In this document: positions 20,063 through 32,425 of the stretch, piece after piece
Position numbering within the stretch: the stretch's first letter is position 1
Layout: every line of letters begins with the position of its first letter
Source: Saccharomyces paradoxus
Lineage: Eukaryota > Ascomycota > Saccharomycetes > Saccharomycetales > Saccharomycetaceae
NCBI RefSeq assembly: GCF_002079055.1
Contig: NC_047497.1
Span: forward strand, 186,001 to 250,000
DNA length: 64,000 bases
Reading direction: 5' to 3'
Notes under the pieces: model-generated
Database searches by the model: none
Told to the model about the DNA's origin: nothing
Seen by the model: the letters and a program-made list of their open reading frames with translations, nothing else
Translations under genes and position numbers: made by a program

Positions 20063-21454
20063 TTATATTGATATATCATCAGCCTTTTTAAGTTCGCGTT
20101 TAGCTTCCTTAATGAGCTCATTAAAACGTATCATCTCTGAAATTCGAATAGCCCTTTTAAGTTCTTTCTTAGACGCCTTCAAACGTCCCTTATGCAAATT
20201 TATCACACCGACACCGTAGCAAGCAAGGGATAATGCCTTGAGGATTCTCTGATCCATTTCGCTTTCCGTTGCAATCTTTGGATATTGATTTTCATCGGCA
20301 AAGCTGATAATGCTTCTATAGCAGTCAGCCGAATACTGTAAGCAAGCATTCTGGTTTTCTTGTAACTTGGATCGGATAGATTCTAAATTTTCAGATTTTT
20401 CGTATGGTTGATTGTCGATAGTGTATAGACTTCCTTCAAACTTCTCTGAATTTAAGTAAAAAATTGACCCAAGCTCTGCCTGGGCAAGCAAGACCTCATC
20501 AAGAGGACTATCTGTTAATAGCATCCATTCTAGTGTTGTTATTTTGCTATTCAAGGCCCCAAGAAGGTTGGTCTGAGTGAGACAATACCGGGTATATAAC
20601 TCTCTTGCAGTCAAGAGTTCTTTCATGAAAACACATCGTTCACTTTCATGTTCCTTTATCTTTATATCCTGTTTGCTCTTGAAGTTCAAATGCTTTTGAT
20701 AGTCCACTTTGGATTTTCCAATAAAGGGTAGTCCTTTGAAATTCTTCCAGTCAAGTTGTTGATCGTTTAAGAGTCCCGATTTAGAAAGAATATTTTTGAC
20801 TTCCGGCGAGTTCTGCAAAAATTCTCGTTGAGCTAATAAAAGGTGCATTATCAGTAACGTTGCGTTCACTTCAGAGTCTTTATTTATTTCAATGAATCTT
20901 ATCAAAAGTTGGAGATCTCTTTTCAACAACATGGATTTTCTCTTCTTTGACTTATCAGTAGGTTTGCTTAATTCATCGAAGAACCTTTTGAGCATGCCTT
21001 CATATAAAGATGCGGCATCATTGTACGAATGCAATTTCTCATACATTTCTCCAATTTTGATTTCAATACCGGTATATTCATCCGAAAGAGGGTCCATGTT
21101 TTCAGCTTTGCATTCTTCCAAAGCTTTGAGGTAATACTCAAGGCTTTTTTGGAAGTTCGCACCTTCTTTCTTAATTTCTGAATGTAACCCCTTCCTTAAT
21201 ATTTTAGCCACGGGTTTGGGAAAAGTATGATGTGGCCAATAAACCCACCATATATTGAAGGTAATGAAACTTATAATACCTGTCGATAATACCCATTTCT
21301 GAAAATTGCTCCTTCTTTTGAATGGTGTTCTCCAGAAATTTTGCTCCTTTAAAGTGGAATAGAATTTGGACCGATGATTGGTAACTAGGTTGGGGTTAGT
21401 AAGCCGTCTCATGGTCACTTCTTTTTTGACTGATTTATGCAGGTATCTCCACAT
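20063..21454 (-). CDS. RCI50: Mitochondrial inner-membrane TPR protein, YKL133C orthologue (Mgr3-like)
   Basis: Seen: 463 residues. There is a basic N terminus (1-50), one membrane segment at about 54-72 (WVLSTGIISFITFNIWWVYW), then a helical soluble region with TPR-like repeats (EYYLKALEECKAEN near 107-120; KIGEMYEKLHSYNDAASLYEG near 130-152). Family knowledge: YKL133C is the paralogue of MGR3, an adaptor of the i-AAA protease Yme1, and the name RCI50 refers to respiratory-chain interaction. The predicted position is the inner membrane with the TPR part in the intermembrane space. Orthology is secure; the molecular role is not defined and the symbol is from memory. Confidence 0.9.
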   Translation of the reverse strand: MWRYLHKSVKKEVTMRRLTNPNLVTNHRSKFYSTLKEQNFWRTPFKRRSNFQKWVLSTGIISFITFNIWWVYWPHHTFPKPVAKILRKGLHSEIKKEGANFQKSLEYYLKALEECKAENMDPLSDEYTGIEIKIGEMYEKLHSYNDAASLYEGMLKRFFDELSKPTDKSKKRKSMLLKRDLQLLIRFIEINKDSEVNATLLIMHLLLAQREFLQNSPEVKNILSKSGLLNDQQLDWKNFKGLPFIGKSKVDYQKHLNFKSKQDIKIKEHESERCVFMKELLTARELYTRYCLTQTNLLGALNSKITTLEWMLLTDSPLDEVLLAQAELGSIFYLNSEKFEGSLYTIDNQPYEKSENLESIRSKLQENQNACLQYSADCYRSIISFADENQYPKIATESEMDQRILKALSLACYGVGVINLHKGRLKASKKELKRAIRISEMIRFNELIKEAKRELKKADDISI

Positions 21455-21944
21455 GCCAAATCAGGATAAGTTTCTTCATCAGAATAGCATTGTAGTTCTG
21501 TTTTTTAATAGTTATTTCGTGCATTTTATATATCCTAAAGAATTTTGTTCAATTTAGAAATTTTCGTGCGGCTGACAGACCATATACCGCTTTCTGGTAT
21601 GTACTAACCAAAAACTATTCAATATTTGTTTTATGACGATTAAACCGCCTTCAAATCTCTTCTGCCGTTTTCTCATCAAGGTAAAGAATAAGAGAGTTAA
21701 TTTATATGACAGCTTTTTTTTTCTACACGAAATATAAAACTACCAAAATTTGGTTGAAAGAAACTTTATACATAGTGAGTAGACCACTAATAATTTTTTT
21801 GAGAAGTAAAATGCGATGCTATAGTTTAAAGAACCCAAGCCGTTATAAAATGTGGCAAAGTTTATTTGTTTCCAGGTACCTTTAGCAGACCGGCTCTCTA
21901 TCAATATGAGCTGTTTGGATTGTTCGATATAATCACATCTGAAA
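21455..21944. other. Spacer RMA1 to YKL133C orthologue
   Basis: 490 bp between same-strand genes: promoter of the YKL133C orthologue and 3' end of RMA1. A minus-strand frame here (up to 22012) mostly overlaps the RMA1 3' end and looks like chance. Nothing else is seen. Confidence 0.55.
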
Positions 21945-23240
21945 TTATACTGGCAAGTGACAGTTGTGTAGGCGCAATAACTCTTTACAGATATACAGTG
22001 ATCCGCACACAATAACAGGAACCACTGTCTTTAACCCAGTTGTTTCAAGGAACGTCCAGACACTCTGAAGATCCGGCTGCATGTCAACATTTCTCGTATA
22101 CCGGTGTTTGATGAACGCGAAAAGATTTACTGGTTCTAAAGATTGAATCCATGGCATTCCAGCCACTGACCCAAATCTAGTCACGATAACATGATCTTGC
22201 GGACGTATCAGCGGGTCAAGCAAGGGTGGCACCTTCTTCCCAGTTGTTATAGCAATGACAAACGTTAATGGCGTACCGCCGTATTTGGCCCTTAAATGGC
22301 AGGCTAAATTTCGAGCTGCCTTCGCATTATTTGCGTTGTCCAGTAGCAACGCAATTTTCTTCCCACTACTAGATTCATAGCAGTAATCTAATCGATGTAA
22401 ACTTCTTGGCCAATCTACGGATATTAAACCTTTGGATAGTTGATCCTTCGAAATAGAAATCTTTTCTTCCTTGTTCAAAAAGTCTAAAACTGCTATCGCA
22501 ACTCTTAAATTAAATATCTGATACTCTTCTTCATTATATGGCAGGTGGTGAATTTCAAGCGTGCCCCATGAATCTGTCCGTACATTACACTTATTAAGAG
22601 AAGGATCAGTGATTTTTAATCGACATCCGACGTCATGACACCGTTTGGTTATTGTATTTCGTACAAATTCGTCATTAGAACCGTCTAGTAGACAAATAGC
22701 TTTATTTGGGCGATTGCCAGTAATTTGAGACAGAAACTTGCATAAGAATGCTTCATCGCTTATGCCTACGTTGGTAATGGCACAACAAATCCTATTTTGA
22801 CCTGCAATTATATTTGCAGGGTCCTGTCTCCCAGTTGACCCAGTTTCTATTATACACCATTGGCAACTTTTCTCAGCAAAATATACCAAAGCCACACTTG
22901 TCAGCAGTTCGAGGTTGTTACACTGTAAATTTAAAGACCTATCCACCTCTATAAGTTCCCTCTCGATTCTAGAATACTCTGTTAAGGAAATGGCCTCATT
23001 GTTAATGCTAATATCCTCCTCCTTAGCATTTAGCAAGAAAGATGTAGTATACCTACCAACCAAGATTCTTTGCCGCTGTGGTTCCGGATGTTGCAATATA
23101 GATGTTAAAAATGTAGATACCGTCTCCTTACCATTTGTTCCCGCTATATGAAGGATTGTCAGACTATTTTGGGGATTTCCAACGTACCCCAACAAACGGT
23201 TTATTCGAGGAAAAGTTTGCCTTCCGTTTATACCATCCAT
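21945..23240 (-). CDS. RMA1: Folylpolyglutamate synthase-like protein Rma1 (YKL132C orthologue)
   Basis: Seen: 431 residues with a Mur-ligase-type layout. An N-terminal ATP-binding region carries the P-loop GTNGKE at 34-39, followed by CIIETGSTGRQDPANII, the counterpart of the folate-enzyme segment that normally reads like GLGGRxDATN. A C-terminal domain starts around SLHRLDY. Family knowledge: related to Met7 and Fol3, which add glutamate to folates. Both signature segments deviate from the enzymes I know (Glu39 where Gly is usual; STGR for LGGR), so the reaction may differ or be lost. I believe S. cerevisiae Rma1 is also divergent here. The start is an ATG close to that of S. cerevisiae. 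Confidence 0.92.
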   Translation of the reverse strand: MDGINGRQTFPRINRLLGYVGNPQNSLTILHIAGTNGKETVSTFLTSILQHPEPQRQRILVGRYTTSFLLNAKEEDISINNEAISLTEYSRIERELIEVDRSLNLQCNNLELLTSVALVYFAEKSCQWCIIETGSTGRQDPANIIAGQNRICCAITNVGISDEAFLCKFLSQITGNRPNKAICLLDGSNDEFVRNTITKRCHDVGCRLKITDPSLNKCNVRTDSWGTLEIHHLPYNEEEYQIFNLRVAIAVLDFLNKEEKISISKDQLSKGLISVDWPRSLHRLDYCYESSSGKKIALLLDNANNAKAARNLACHLRAKYGGTPLTFVIAITTGKKVPPLLDPLIRPQDHVIVTRFGSVAGMPWIQSLEPVNLFAFIKHRYTRNVDMQPDLQSVWTFLETTGLKTVVPVIVCGSLYICKELLRLHNCHLPV

Positions 23241-23662
23241 CTTTTGCCGAAGTAATCAGTTACCGACCAAACAAGCACAATACTCTTTTACAACAAAGTC
23301 GTAAGAATATAGATCGACTTGACTCAAGGCTTCAAAAAGAATAAAAATATAAATTTGAAAAATCATTGTTGACCTAAATTGCCGCCCCCACATATCAGAA
23401 GAGGCTTTATTTTGGGCTATTCTTCCCCATATATTTTTCCCTTGACATACCTGCCTTTTTCTTTTCCATACCCATTGTATCAAAAAGTAGCAAAAAAGAG
23501 CGCGGTTTGAAATGCTGAAATGAGGACATAGAATAAGAGCCGATCACCAATATTTGAGAAGCCTACTTTCTGTGCTACGTGACGGAACTATTCACATGTA
23601 TATATATGTTTTATTAACTGCTGGTATCTATCTTTTTTTTCTAAGCTAAAAAAACGAAGACC
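23241..23662. other. Spacer SHE2-RMA1, promoter of RMA1
   Basis: 422 bp. It contains the SHE2 3' side and the RMA1 promoter, with no strong motif. Short frames on both strands overlap the start of RMA1 and are not called. Confidence 0.55.
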
Positions 23663-24403
23663 TCAATTCTTCAACTTACCAAACTTGTCATGCCACTTGG
23701 TAGCGACGACGTCGAATTCTTCGTCTAAGGCACTCAGCTTTCCATCTAAAATAGAGTGCCACGCAGCTGACAAGGTCTGAAATTCTTCTTCAGAATTGAC
23801 AGGAAGGATCTCCTGCAGAAAGATGTTATCAGTTTCTCCGATATTTGTACCGTCCTCATCAGCACATTTGATGGCGAATTGGACAACTTCTAAATCTAAG
23901 AGGTTGCTACCTATACGCAAGGACTCAATCATCCATTGAGAAAACTTCACGAAATGATTGTAGCTGTCGTCAATAGCCAATATGGATTCTGCTGTTAGTG
24001 TTAGGTCCTCATTCAAAGTCTTGGATAAAATTTCCTTTTGTAATGATTGCGTTAGATAATAGTTCAGTAAGTCGAATGTTTCGACGCATTTAACGAACAT
24101 TGAGGCTATTGGTAAAATCACTTTATCAAGCGAGTCCGCATTTGGATCTAATCCGTCCTTACCTTCATTGATGAACTCTGATGCGTTATAGCTTAATACA
24201 CAATCATTGTAGAATCTTAATTTCTTGACAAATTTGATCAAAGTAGTTCTTTCGAATCGTAGCGTAGCTACCCTTCGCAAATGGCTAATGAACTTGTTCA
24301 GGACGTGAATATAAGATGAGAGATACCGGGAGAGCAAGGCTAATATCTGTTCAACTAATTCACTGGTTCCAGGAGTGACCTTAATATCTTTATCAGCACT
24401 CAT
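23663..24403 (-). CDS. SHE2: RNA-binding mRNA localisation protein She2 (YKL130C orthologue)
   Basis: Seen: 246 residues, all helical. The basic helical hairpin that contacts RNA is kept, including Asn36, Arg43, Arg44, Arg52 and Arg63 (NKFISHLRRVATLRFERTTL). Role: She2 binds zip-code elements of ASH1 and other bud-localised mRNAs, and links them through She3 to the motor Myo4 for transport into the daughter cell; it works as a tetramer. The start is the ATG giving MSADKDIK as in S. cerevisiae; eight further codons are open upstream but would need a TTG start. It neighbours MYO3, but that myosin is a different class from the She2 motor Myo4. Confidence 0.97.
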   Translation of the reverse strand: MSADKDIKVTPGTSELVEQILALLSRYLSSYIHVLNKFISHLRRVATLRFERTTLIKFVKKLRFYNDCVLSYNASEFINEGKDGLDPNADSLDKVILPIASMFVKCVETFDLLNYYLTQSLQKEILSKTLNEDLTLTAESILAIDDSYNHFVKFSQWMIESLRIGSNLLDLEVVQFAIKCADEDGTNIGETDNIFLQEILPVNSEEEFQTLSAAWHSILDGKLSALDEEFDVVATKWHDKFGKLKN

Positions 24404-24722
24404 TTTTAAGCGTTTAGTATTATGCAAAAAGGAAACTAATAAGGTTTACTGTACTCTCTCCTTCCAAGAAAGAATGTCTTCAGAGAAGTGAGGATTTTAT
24501 TGTCAAATCTAGAGAGCTTGTTGTGAACGATGTCCTGCATTGAAATGGGAATTTTTCAAACGGGAAGTTACAAACAAAAAACGAAAAACAAAGAGAAAAG
24601 GGCCTTCAACCTTCCGCGAAGATTTGTTTAAGGATAAATGTAATGCACATTACTATGTTGAGAGGCAGGCATGGAGGACCATTCTATAAAAAGAGGGATA
24701 ATCACCTATATATTTATATAAA
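24404..24722. other. Spacer MYO3-SHE2, promoter of SHE2
   Basis: 319 bp between same-strand genes. No gene or clear motif is seen. A + strand frame runs from here into MYO3 antisense and is not supported. Confidence 0.5.
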
Positions 24723-28592
<3,870 letters not shown>

Positions 28593-28769
28593 TTATGTAT
28601 GGACTGAGTATCAATCTGCCCACGGTCAATTGATTCTAGGTTGGTTCAACCCTTTATAACAGATTATTCTCTATTTACTTGTCACAGCAAACGGTTTCCT
28701 TTTTCGGTAAAGCTGTTTCCGAGATTTATTCTATAAATGCAAATGAATCAGTTTATTTTTATTATCCAG

Positions 28770-29036
28770 CTAAACAGGCGATTTATTTGGTGCCTTACTA
28801 CTGTATGATAGCTGCGTCAAGTCGTAGATTGATTTACCTATCGCGTGAATAAGAGAAATCATCGAAATCTGTTTCAATATAGTGGTCATATTTTCTTGAA
28901 CGAAGGTGTATAAAGGAGGCTCATTATTTCTAGGCTTATATTTTCCGTGGCATCGGTTAACATAGTATAAAAGAGACGACTGAGCATAGCGCGGAAACAA
29001 TACAAGAATAACGGTGATAAGAACCTTTTGCATCAT
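28770..29036 (-). CDS. Unassigned 88-residue ORF with signal-like N terminus
   Basis: Seen: 88 codons starting with tandem ATGs. The N terminus MMQKVLITVILVLFPRYAQS has one Lys, a ten-residue hydrophobic core and a small-residue region that could be a signal-peptide cleavage site. Two Cys/Tyr-containing segments and a helical stretch (TTILKQISMISLIHAIGKSI) follow. A TATAAAA-like sequence lies about 45 bp upstream and a PAC-like GCGATGAG about 90 bp upstream on this strand's 5' side. I recognise no family and recall no annotated S. cerevisiae gene in this position. An ORF of this size can occur by chance in 744 bp. It may be a real small secreted or membrane protein, a decayed gene, or noise. 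Confidence 0.25.
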   Translation of the reverse strand: MMQKVLITVILVLFPRYAQSSLLYYVNRCHGKYKPRNNEPPLYTFVQENMTTILKQISMISLIHAIGKSIYDLTQLSYSSKAPNKSPV

Positions 29037-29079
29037 TTAATCAGGTACCGCAAATTTATACAACTCCATAAGTGCATTT

Positions 29080-29090
29080 TTTTATATTTT
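29080..29090 (+). other. Candidate ARS consensus sequence
   Basis: TTTTATATTTT matches WTTTAYRTTTW at all 11 positions, with more T-richness on both sides, in an intergenic spacer. Single matches are common in AT-rich DNA, so origin activity is only possible. Confidence 0.25.
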
Positions 29091-29276
29091 TGCTCGAACG
29101 TATATTCCTACCTAACTTGAAAAAAGCGATGAGTCAAAACGAAATGTACCACCATGTTTCAAAGGGCCTAACAAAAATCATTCAAAAAAATTCCTTTCCG
29201 CCTCCGCTCTACTGTCTATAAAAAGTTATGTAAACTATCCATCTATTTCGAAGTTCTGAATAGGTCGTGGGACAAT

Positions 29277-30164
29277 TTAAAGCCTACCTTGACCGGCCGT
29301 GTTGACTGGCACTTCCACGACGACAGCGACGACTTTACCTGTATCCAAGTTGTAAACTGGAGGATGCTGTAAATTCCTTAAGACACTTTGAATGACGCCC
29401 GAATGGCAAGTAAGAGAGACGAATTTTTCTTCGCTTGACAGTTGGTTAAATAGCTCGGATAGCCCATCCTGTGTACGCTTGTCTAATTCCGCACACGTTT
29501 CTCTGTGATCAACTAGCCACAAATCATCTTCTTCTGGGTAATCTGGTACATATTGCCAATGTACAGTGTGGCCTGATTCTGTGCGGAAATCTTGGTATTC
29601 GTCAACTGTTATTGAGTGAGGCACTCTTTTGTCACAAGTGTGAGAGCCCAGGGTCTCTCTTAAACCCTCTATAATGCGTGTGGAAATTTTAGTTCCGGTT
29701 GGTACCTTTTGCATCTCGGCCAAAACTGGTGTCCAGGATTCAATGAATGTTTCGAGACATCTTCTCATTGGAGAACTGAAAAAAACATGAGGTAGCATAC
29801 CTAGCTGCTTTGTCACCGGTAACAGAACATTGGACCCCGTTCTTCTAACTTGATCTTTGCCTAGAGGCGTCAGTTTAGAGTCAAGCCACTCTCCGTGTTC
29901 ATCGCCCGAAAGCAATGACCAATATGCATCCCATTTCTCCATACCATACCTTAGTATGGCAGCGTTGTGGTATCCTTGACCATGTCTAGCCAAGATTAAC
30001 AGCTTATAATGGTGAGTTTTAGTATTCCTAGGCATAGCATAATATAATTCCTCCCAATCTTTATGGTTAATCAATTGTAAATGATCGTACTTGGTAGAGT
30101 CCAAACCTTGAAAACCTTCATTTGGATATGCAGCAAAATATCCTGGGACTGCTCTGAGTAACAT
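29277..30164 (-). CDS. PMU1: Phosphomutase-like histidine phosphatase Pmu1 (YKL128C orthologue)
   Basis: Seen: 295 residues. The histidine phosphatase signature is RHGQGYHN with Arg60-His61-Gly62; SSPMRRCLET supplies the second arginine; and a C-terminal LTCHSGVIQS holds the second catalytic His. Role: named as a putative phosphomutase that suppresses a tps2 defect in trehalose metabolism; it belongs to the same superfamily as Pho-type and Pmu2/3 phosphatases, and its natural substrate is not certain. The start is the ATG giving MLLRAVPGYF, which aligns with MSLRAVPGYF of S. cerevisiae at equal length. The open frame extends 32 codons further upstream but only to a GTG, so I do not use it. 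Confidence 0.93.
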   Translation of the reverse strand: MLLRAVPGYFAAYPNEGFQGLDSTKYDHLQLINHKDWEELYYAMPRNTKTHHYKLLILARHGQGYHNAAILRYGMEKWDAYWSLLSGDEHGEWLDSKLTPLGKDQVRRTGSNVLLPVTKQLGMLPHVFFSSPMRRCLETFIESWTPVLAEMQKVPTGTKISTRIIEGLRETLGSHTCDKRVPHSITVDEYQDFRTESGHTVHWQYVPDYPEEDDLWLVDHRETCAELDKRTQDGLSELFNQLSSEEKFVSLTCHSGVIQSVLRNLQHPPVYNLDTGKVVAVVVEVPVNTAGQGRL

Positions 30165-30620
30165 TATTGAAAAAAGCTGTTGACAATTTGAGGCAGCCCA
30201 TTCTTGAAAACAAATCGTTAAATAACATGCAAATCTCTCGAGGTTTTTTGTCAATGACACTTTTTACTTTTCTTTTTCCCAGCATTAACACCCGAAAAAT
30301 TAACTTGACTCGCACATGCCCATTGAATCATAGCGGAATCTGCGAGAATCAGGACTAGTTATTTTTCATTCAGAGATTAATCAACCACCCAACAGAAGGT
30401 TATATCTGTAAATATTATTCGCTTTCTTTTTATGAAAATACTAAACTTTCTCTTGATTTTCCACAGAGCTCTCGACGCCTAGCTTTCGACCGACTAAATA
30501 CGAACCTCTTGTTGGAACAAGCGTCGGGTATTCATCAATCATCAGTATAAGAGATTGATAGTATTATTTGTGTTTCCAGAAAAATATCATGCGTGAAATA
30601 AAACCGCAAAGAACTATTGC
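30165..30620. other. Spacer upstream of PMU1
   Basis: 456 bp containing the PMU1 promoter, AT-rich. No gene or named motif is seen. Confidence 0.5.
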
Positions 30621-30790
30621 TGAAATATAATGAGATTATGGGGTAATTATTTGGATTCCGTTTTGGTAAAGGCATTATTATGAAGTATATAGAATTCAGT
30701 GAAAGTTCTTTTCGAAAATAGCTGTATATGATATTATACTAATGACATGACTACTAGTCAAAAGACGATAGGTTGGTCCTTAATCCGATG
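30621..30790 (-). mobile_element. Decayed delta-type LTR remnant
   Basis: The minus strand resembles a Ty1/Ty2 delta LTR. The left part here follows the LTR 3' end, including a TTGGATTCC block and TAAAGGC. The right part follows the LTR 5' region (ATGATATTATACTA; ACTAGT near 30760). It is clearly shorter than a full LTR of about 334 bp and much more diverged than the complete one nearby, so it is an old fossil. Its ends are approximate and no target duplication was recognised. Confidence 0.6.
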
Positions 30791-31097
30791 ATCGCAACAT
30801 TCTATTGTTCTTAAACTCTGCAATATCATCAGTCATATTTTCATTGATGTGTGTTTTCTTATAGATTCGTATATCTATTGTATTACGTGCTCGAGTAATA
30901 CCAGGGTGTCTTGGTAACCCCAATATACGGTCTTAGGAAAGTTACTTGCCGTCAAGACTTATTATCAGCTGGATTCACAGAATGTTACTTGTCTTATATA
31001 ATCTATATAAGATCTGAATCCAACTAAAGGGTGGAAGTGTAGGATCTCAGATCTAAACTAATTGTTTAGGTATTTATACATTTCAGATACTTCATTT
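30791..31097. other. Unassigned stretch between two LTRs
   Basis: 307 bp without a gene. It contains the inverted-repeat arms GGATTCA (30971-30977) and TGAATCC (31015-31021) with inner arms CTTATAT/ATATAAG. It may be an older LTR fragment of another family, but I cannot name one. Confidence 0.4.
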
Positions 31098-31431
31098 TGT
31101 TGGAATGAAATTCTAATATCATCTATTGACTAGTATTCATGTTACCAGTATATTGTCACATGCGGTGTAAGAAGTTGACATAAAGATTGAAAAACAGTCG
31201 ACGAATTTAGTAAAAGCTGAGACGCAAGAATAGATAATGTAATAGGACAATGAATGACAATATAGAAATGTAAGAAGAAGTATTAATTTTATTACGCAGA
31301 ATTATCGATTCCTTTTTGTGGATGGCAAGATCCTCGAGAAGAGCTTTTAGTATATGCCGTATACCTAATATTATAGCCTTTAGCAACAATGGAATCCCAA
31401 CAATTATTTAATTATTCACATATAATTCTCA
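31098..31431 (+). mobile_element. Solo delta LTR (Ty1/Ty2 family) with target duplication
   Basis: 334 bp, starting TGTTGGAATG and ending ATTCTCA, the terminal pattern of delta LTRs. Internal blocks typical of delta are present: CCTCGAG near 31332, GTATACCTAATATTATAGCC near 31360, and GGAATCCCAACAATTA near 31391. It is flanked by the 5-bp direct repeat CATTT (31093-31097 and 31432-31436), the normal target duplication. No Ty internal region is present, so it is a solo LTR left by LTR-LTR recombination. It is full length and younger than the remnant to its left. It lies 438 bp upstream of a tRNA gene, where Ty1 integrase is known to be guided by Pol III. Confidence 0.93.
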
Positions 31432-31869
31432 CATTTAAGCACGTTTCATGTCCTGGAATGGAATTACTAATATGATACTAGTTTCTGTATTACTCATTGA
31501 TTTATTACAAACGCATTTTAGTTACGCGTTGCTATATTTGTAGCTTTGCTACGAATTGCGTATGCCATCGTGAGATACAACCATATTGTCACGTAGCGAA
31601 CTTGCTTATCCAAGTGTTAAAGGAACTTCAAATCTAAACTTAAACTTGTTCTTCTATTTCTATATATATCTCATCTTGGATTGTAGTATCCTAAGTGCTA
31701 GCATTTATATATGTTGGTTTAATACTGTTTGAGACAATGTGTCTTCGGTCGTTTCAGATGTAATTGGCAATTACCCTTTTAAGTAATCGTTAGCATTTCA
31801 TCTGCGACATAGTTGTTACTATCAACGTAGGTTATCCAGTTTCAACCATGACACATATCACATTTAAGA
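31432..31869. other. Upstream flank of tRNA-Lys
   Basis: 438 bp without a gene. A segment near 31452-31500 (TGGAATGGAATTACTAAT, then GATACTAG) is faintly like a delta LTR head but does not continue as one. The region is the usual landing zone for Ty elements upstream of Pol III genes. Confidence 0.4.
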
Positions 31870-31942
31870 GCCTTGTTGGCGCAATCGGTAGCGCGTATGA
31901 CTCTTAATCATAAGGTTAGGGGTTCGAGCCCCCTACAGGGCT
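31870..31942 (+). tRNA. tK(CUU): tRNA-Lys (anticodon CUU)
   Basis: 73 nt that fold as a tRNA. The acceptor is GCCTTGT paired with ACAGGGC, with one T-G wobble. The anticodon arm is TATGA-CTCTTAA-TCATA, giving CTT. Box A TGGCGCAATCGG is at 31877-31888 and box B GGTTCGAGCCC at 31921-31931. No intron. A T7 run at 31942-31948 ends Pol III transcription. It decodes AAG lysine codons. S. cerevisiae has a tRNA-Lys(CUU) at the syntenic place. Confidence 0.98.
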
Positions 31943-32425
31943 TTTTTTGTTTCTTTTTGTAAAGTATGACTCACTACTGTAAGTGTGGGCATTTCTCTCG
32001 ATAACATATATAGCCAATAGCTTATTCAGAAGATATATCACTGGCTCAAGAATTTCTGGTCTCGCATATTTTATGGTCCAGGATGTCAGCCGCTATTAAC
32101 ATATTTCAAATAAAAAAAAAAATATCCAAAAATGACATCATGGTGGCTCTCAGTCCATGATACGAGATAGAAGTGTTCAGTATCAACCTTTCTCTGTATG
32201 CTATGCGTGTAAAAATGGAAAAGATGCCCCGACACTGACATTCTCTGCTATTTTAGAATTTTATCTTTTTTACTAATATTTCGCGTCTTATATTACAGGA
32301 TGCAAGAAAAGGAAAAGGGCCGCATCACATCGATTTTTGGTCTATCTATAAACATTCTCTCTCTCTCGTCCACTTTCGATTCAATATTACAAAATTCGTA
32401 ACCAACCGACTCAGTTGAATAGAAG
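31943..32425. other. Spacer tRNA-Lys to PGM1, promoter of PGM1
   Basis: 483 bp with the tRNA terminator, a poly-A run near 32110-32122 and a CT-repeat (tctctctctc) near 32357-32366 close to the PGM1 start. No gene is seen. Confidence 0.55.

Noticed and set aside
30165-30260. 32-codon N-terminal extension of PMU1
   Set aside because: It would begin at GTG. The ATG at 30164 aligns with the S. cerevisiae start and gives the same length.
31098-31431. Possible full-length Ty element
   Set aside because: No internal region and no second LTR at element distance; the direct repeat flanks a single LTR, so it is a solo LTR.
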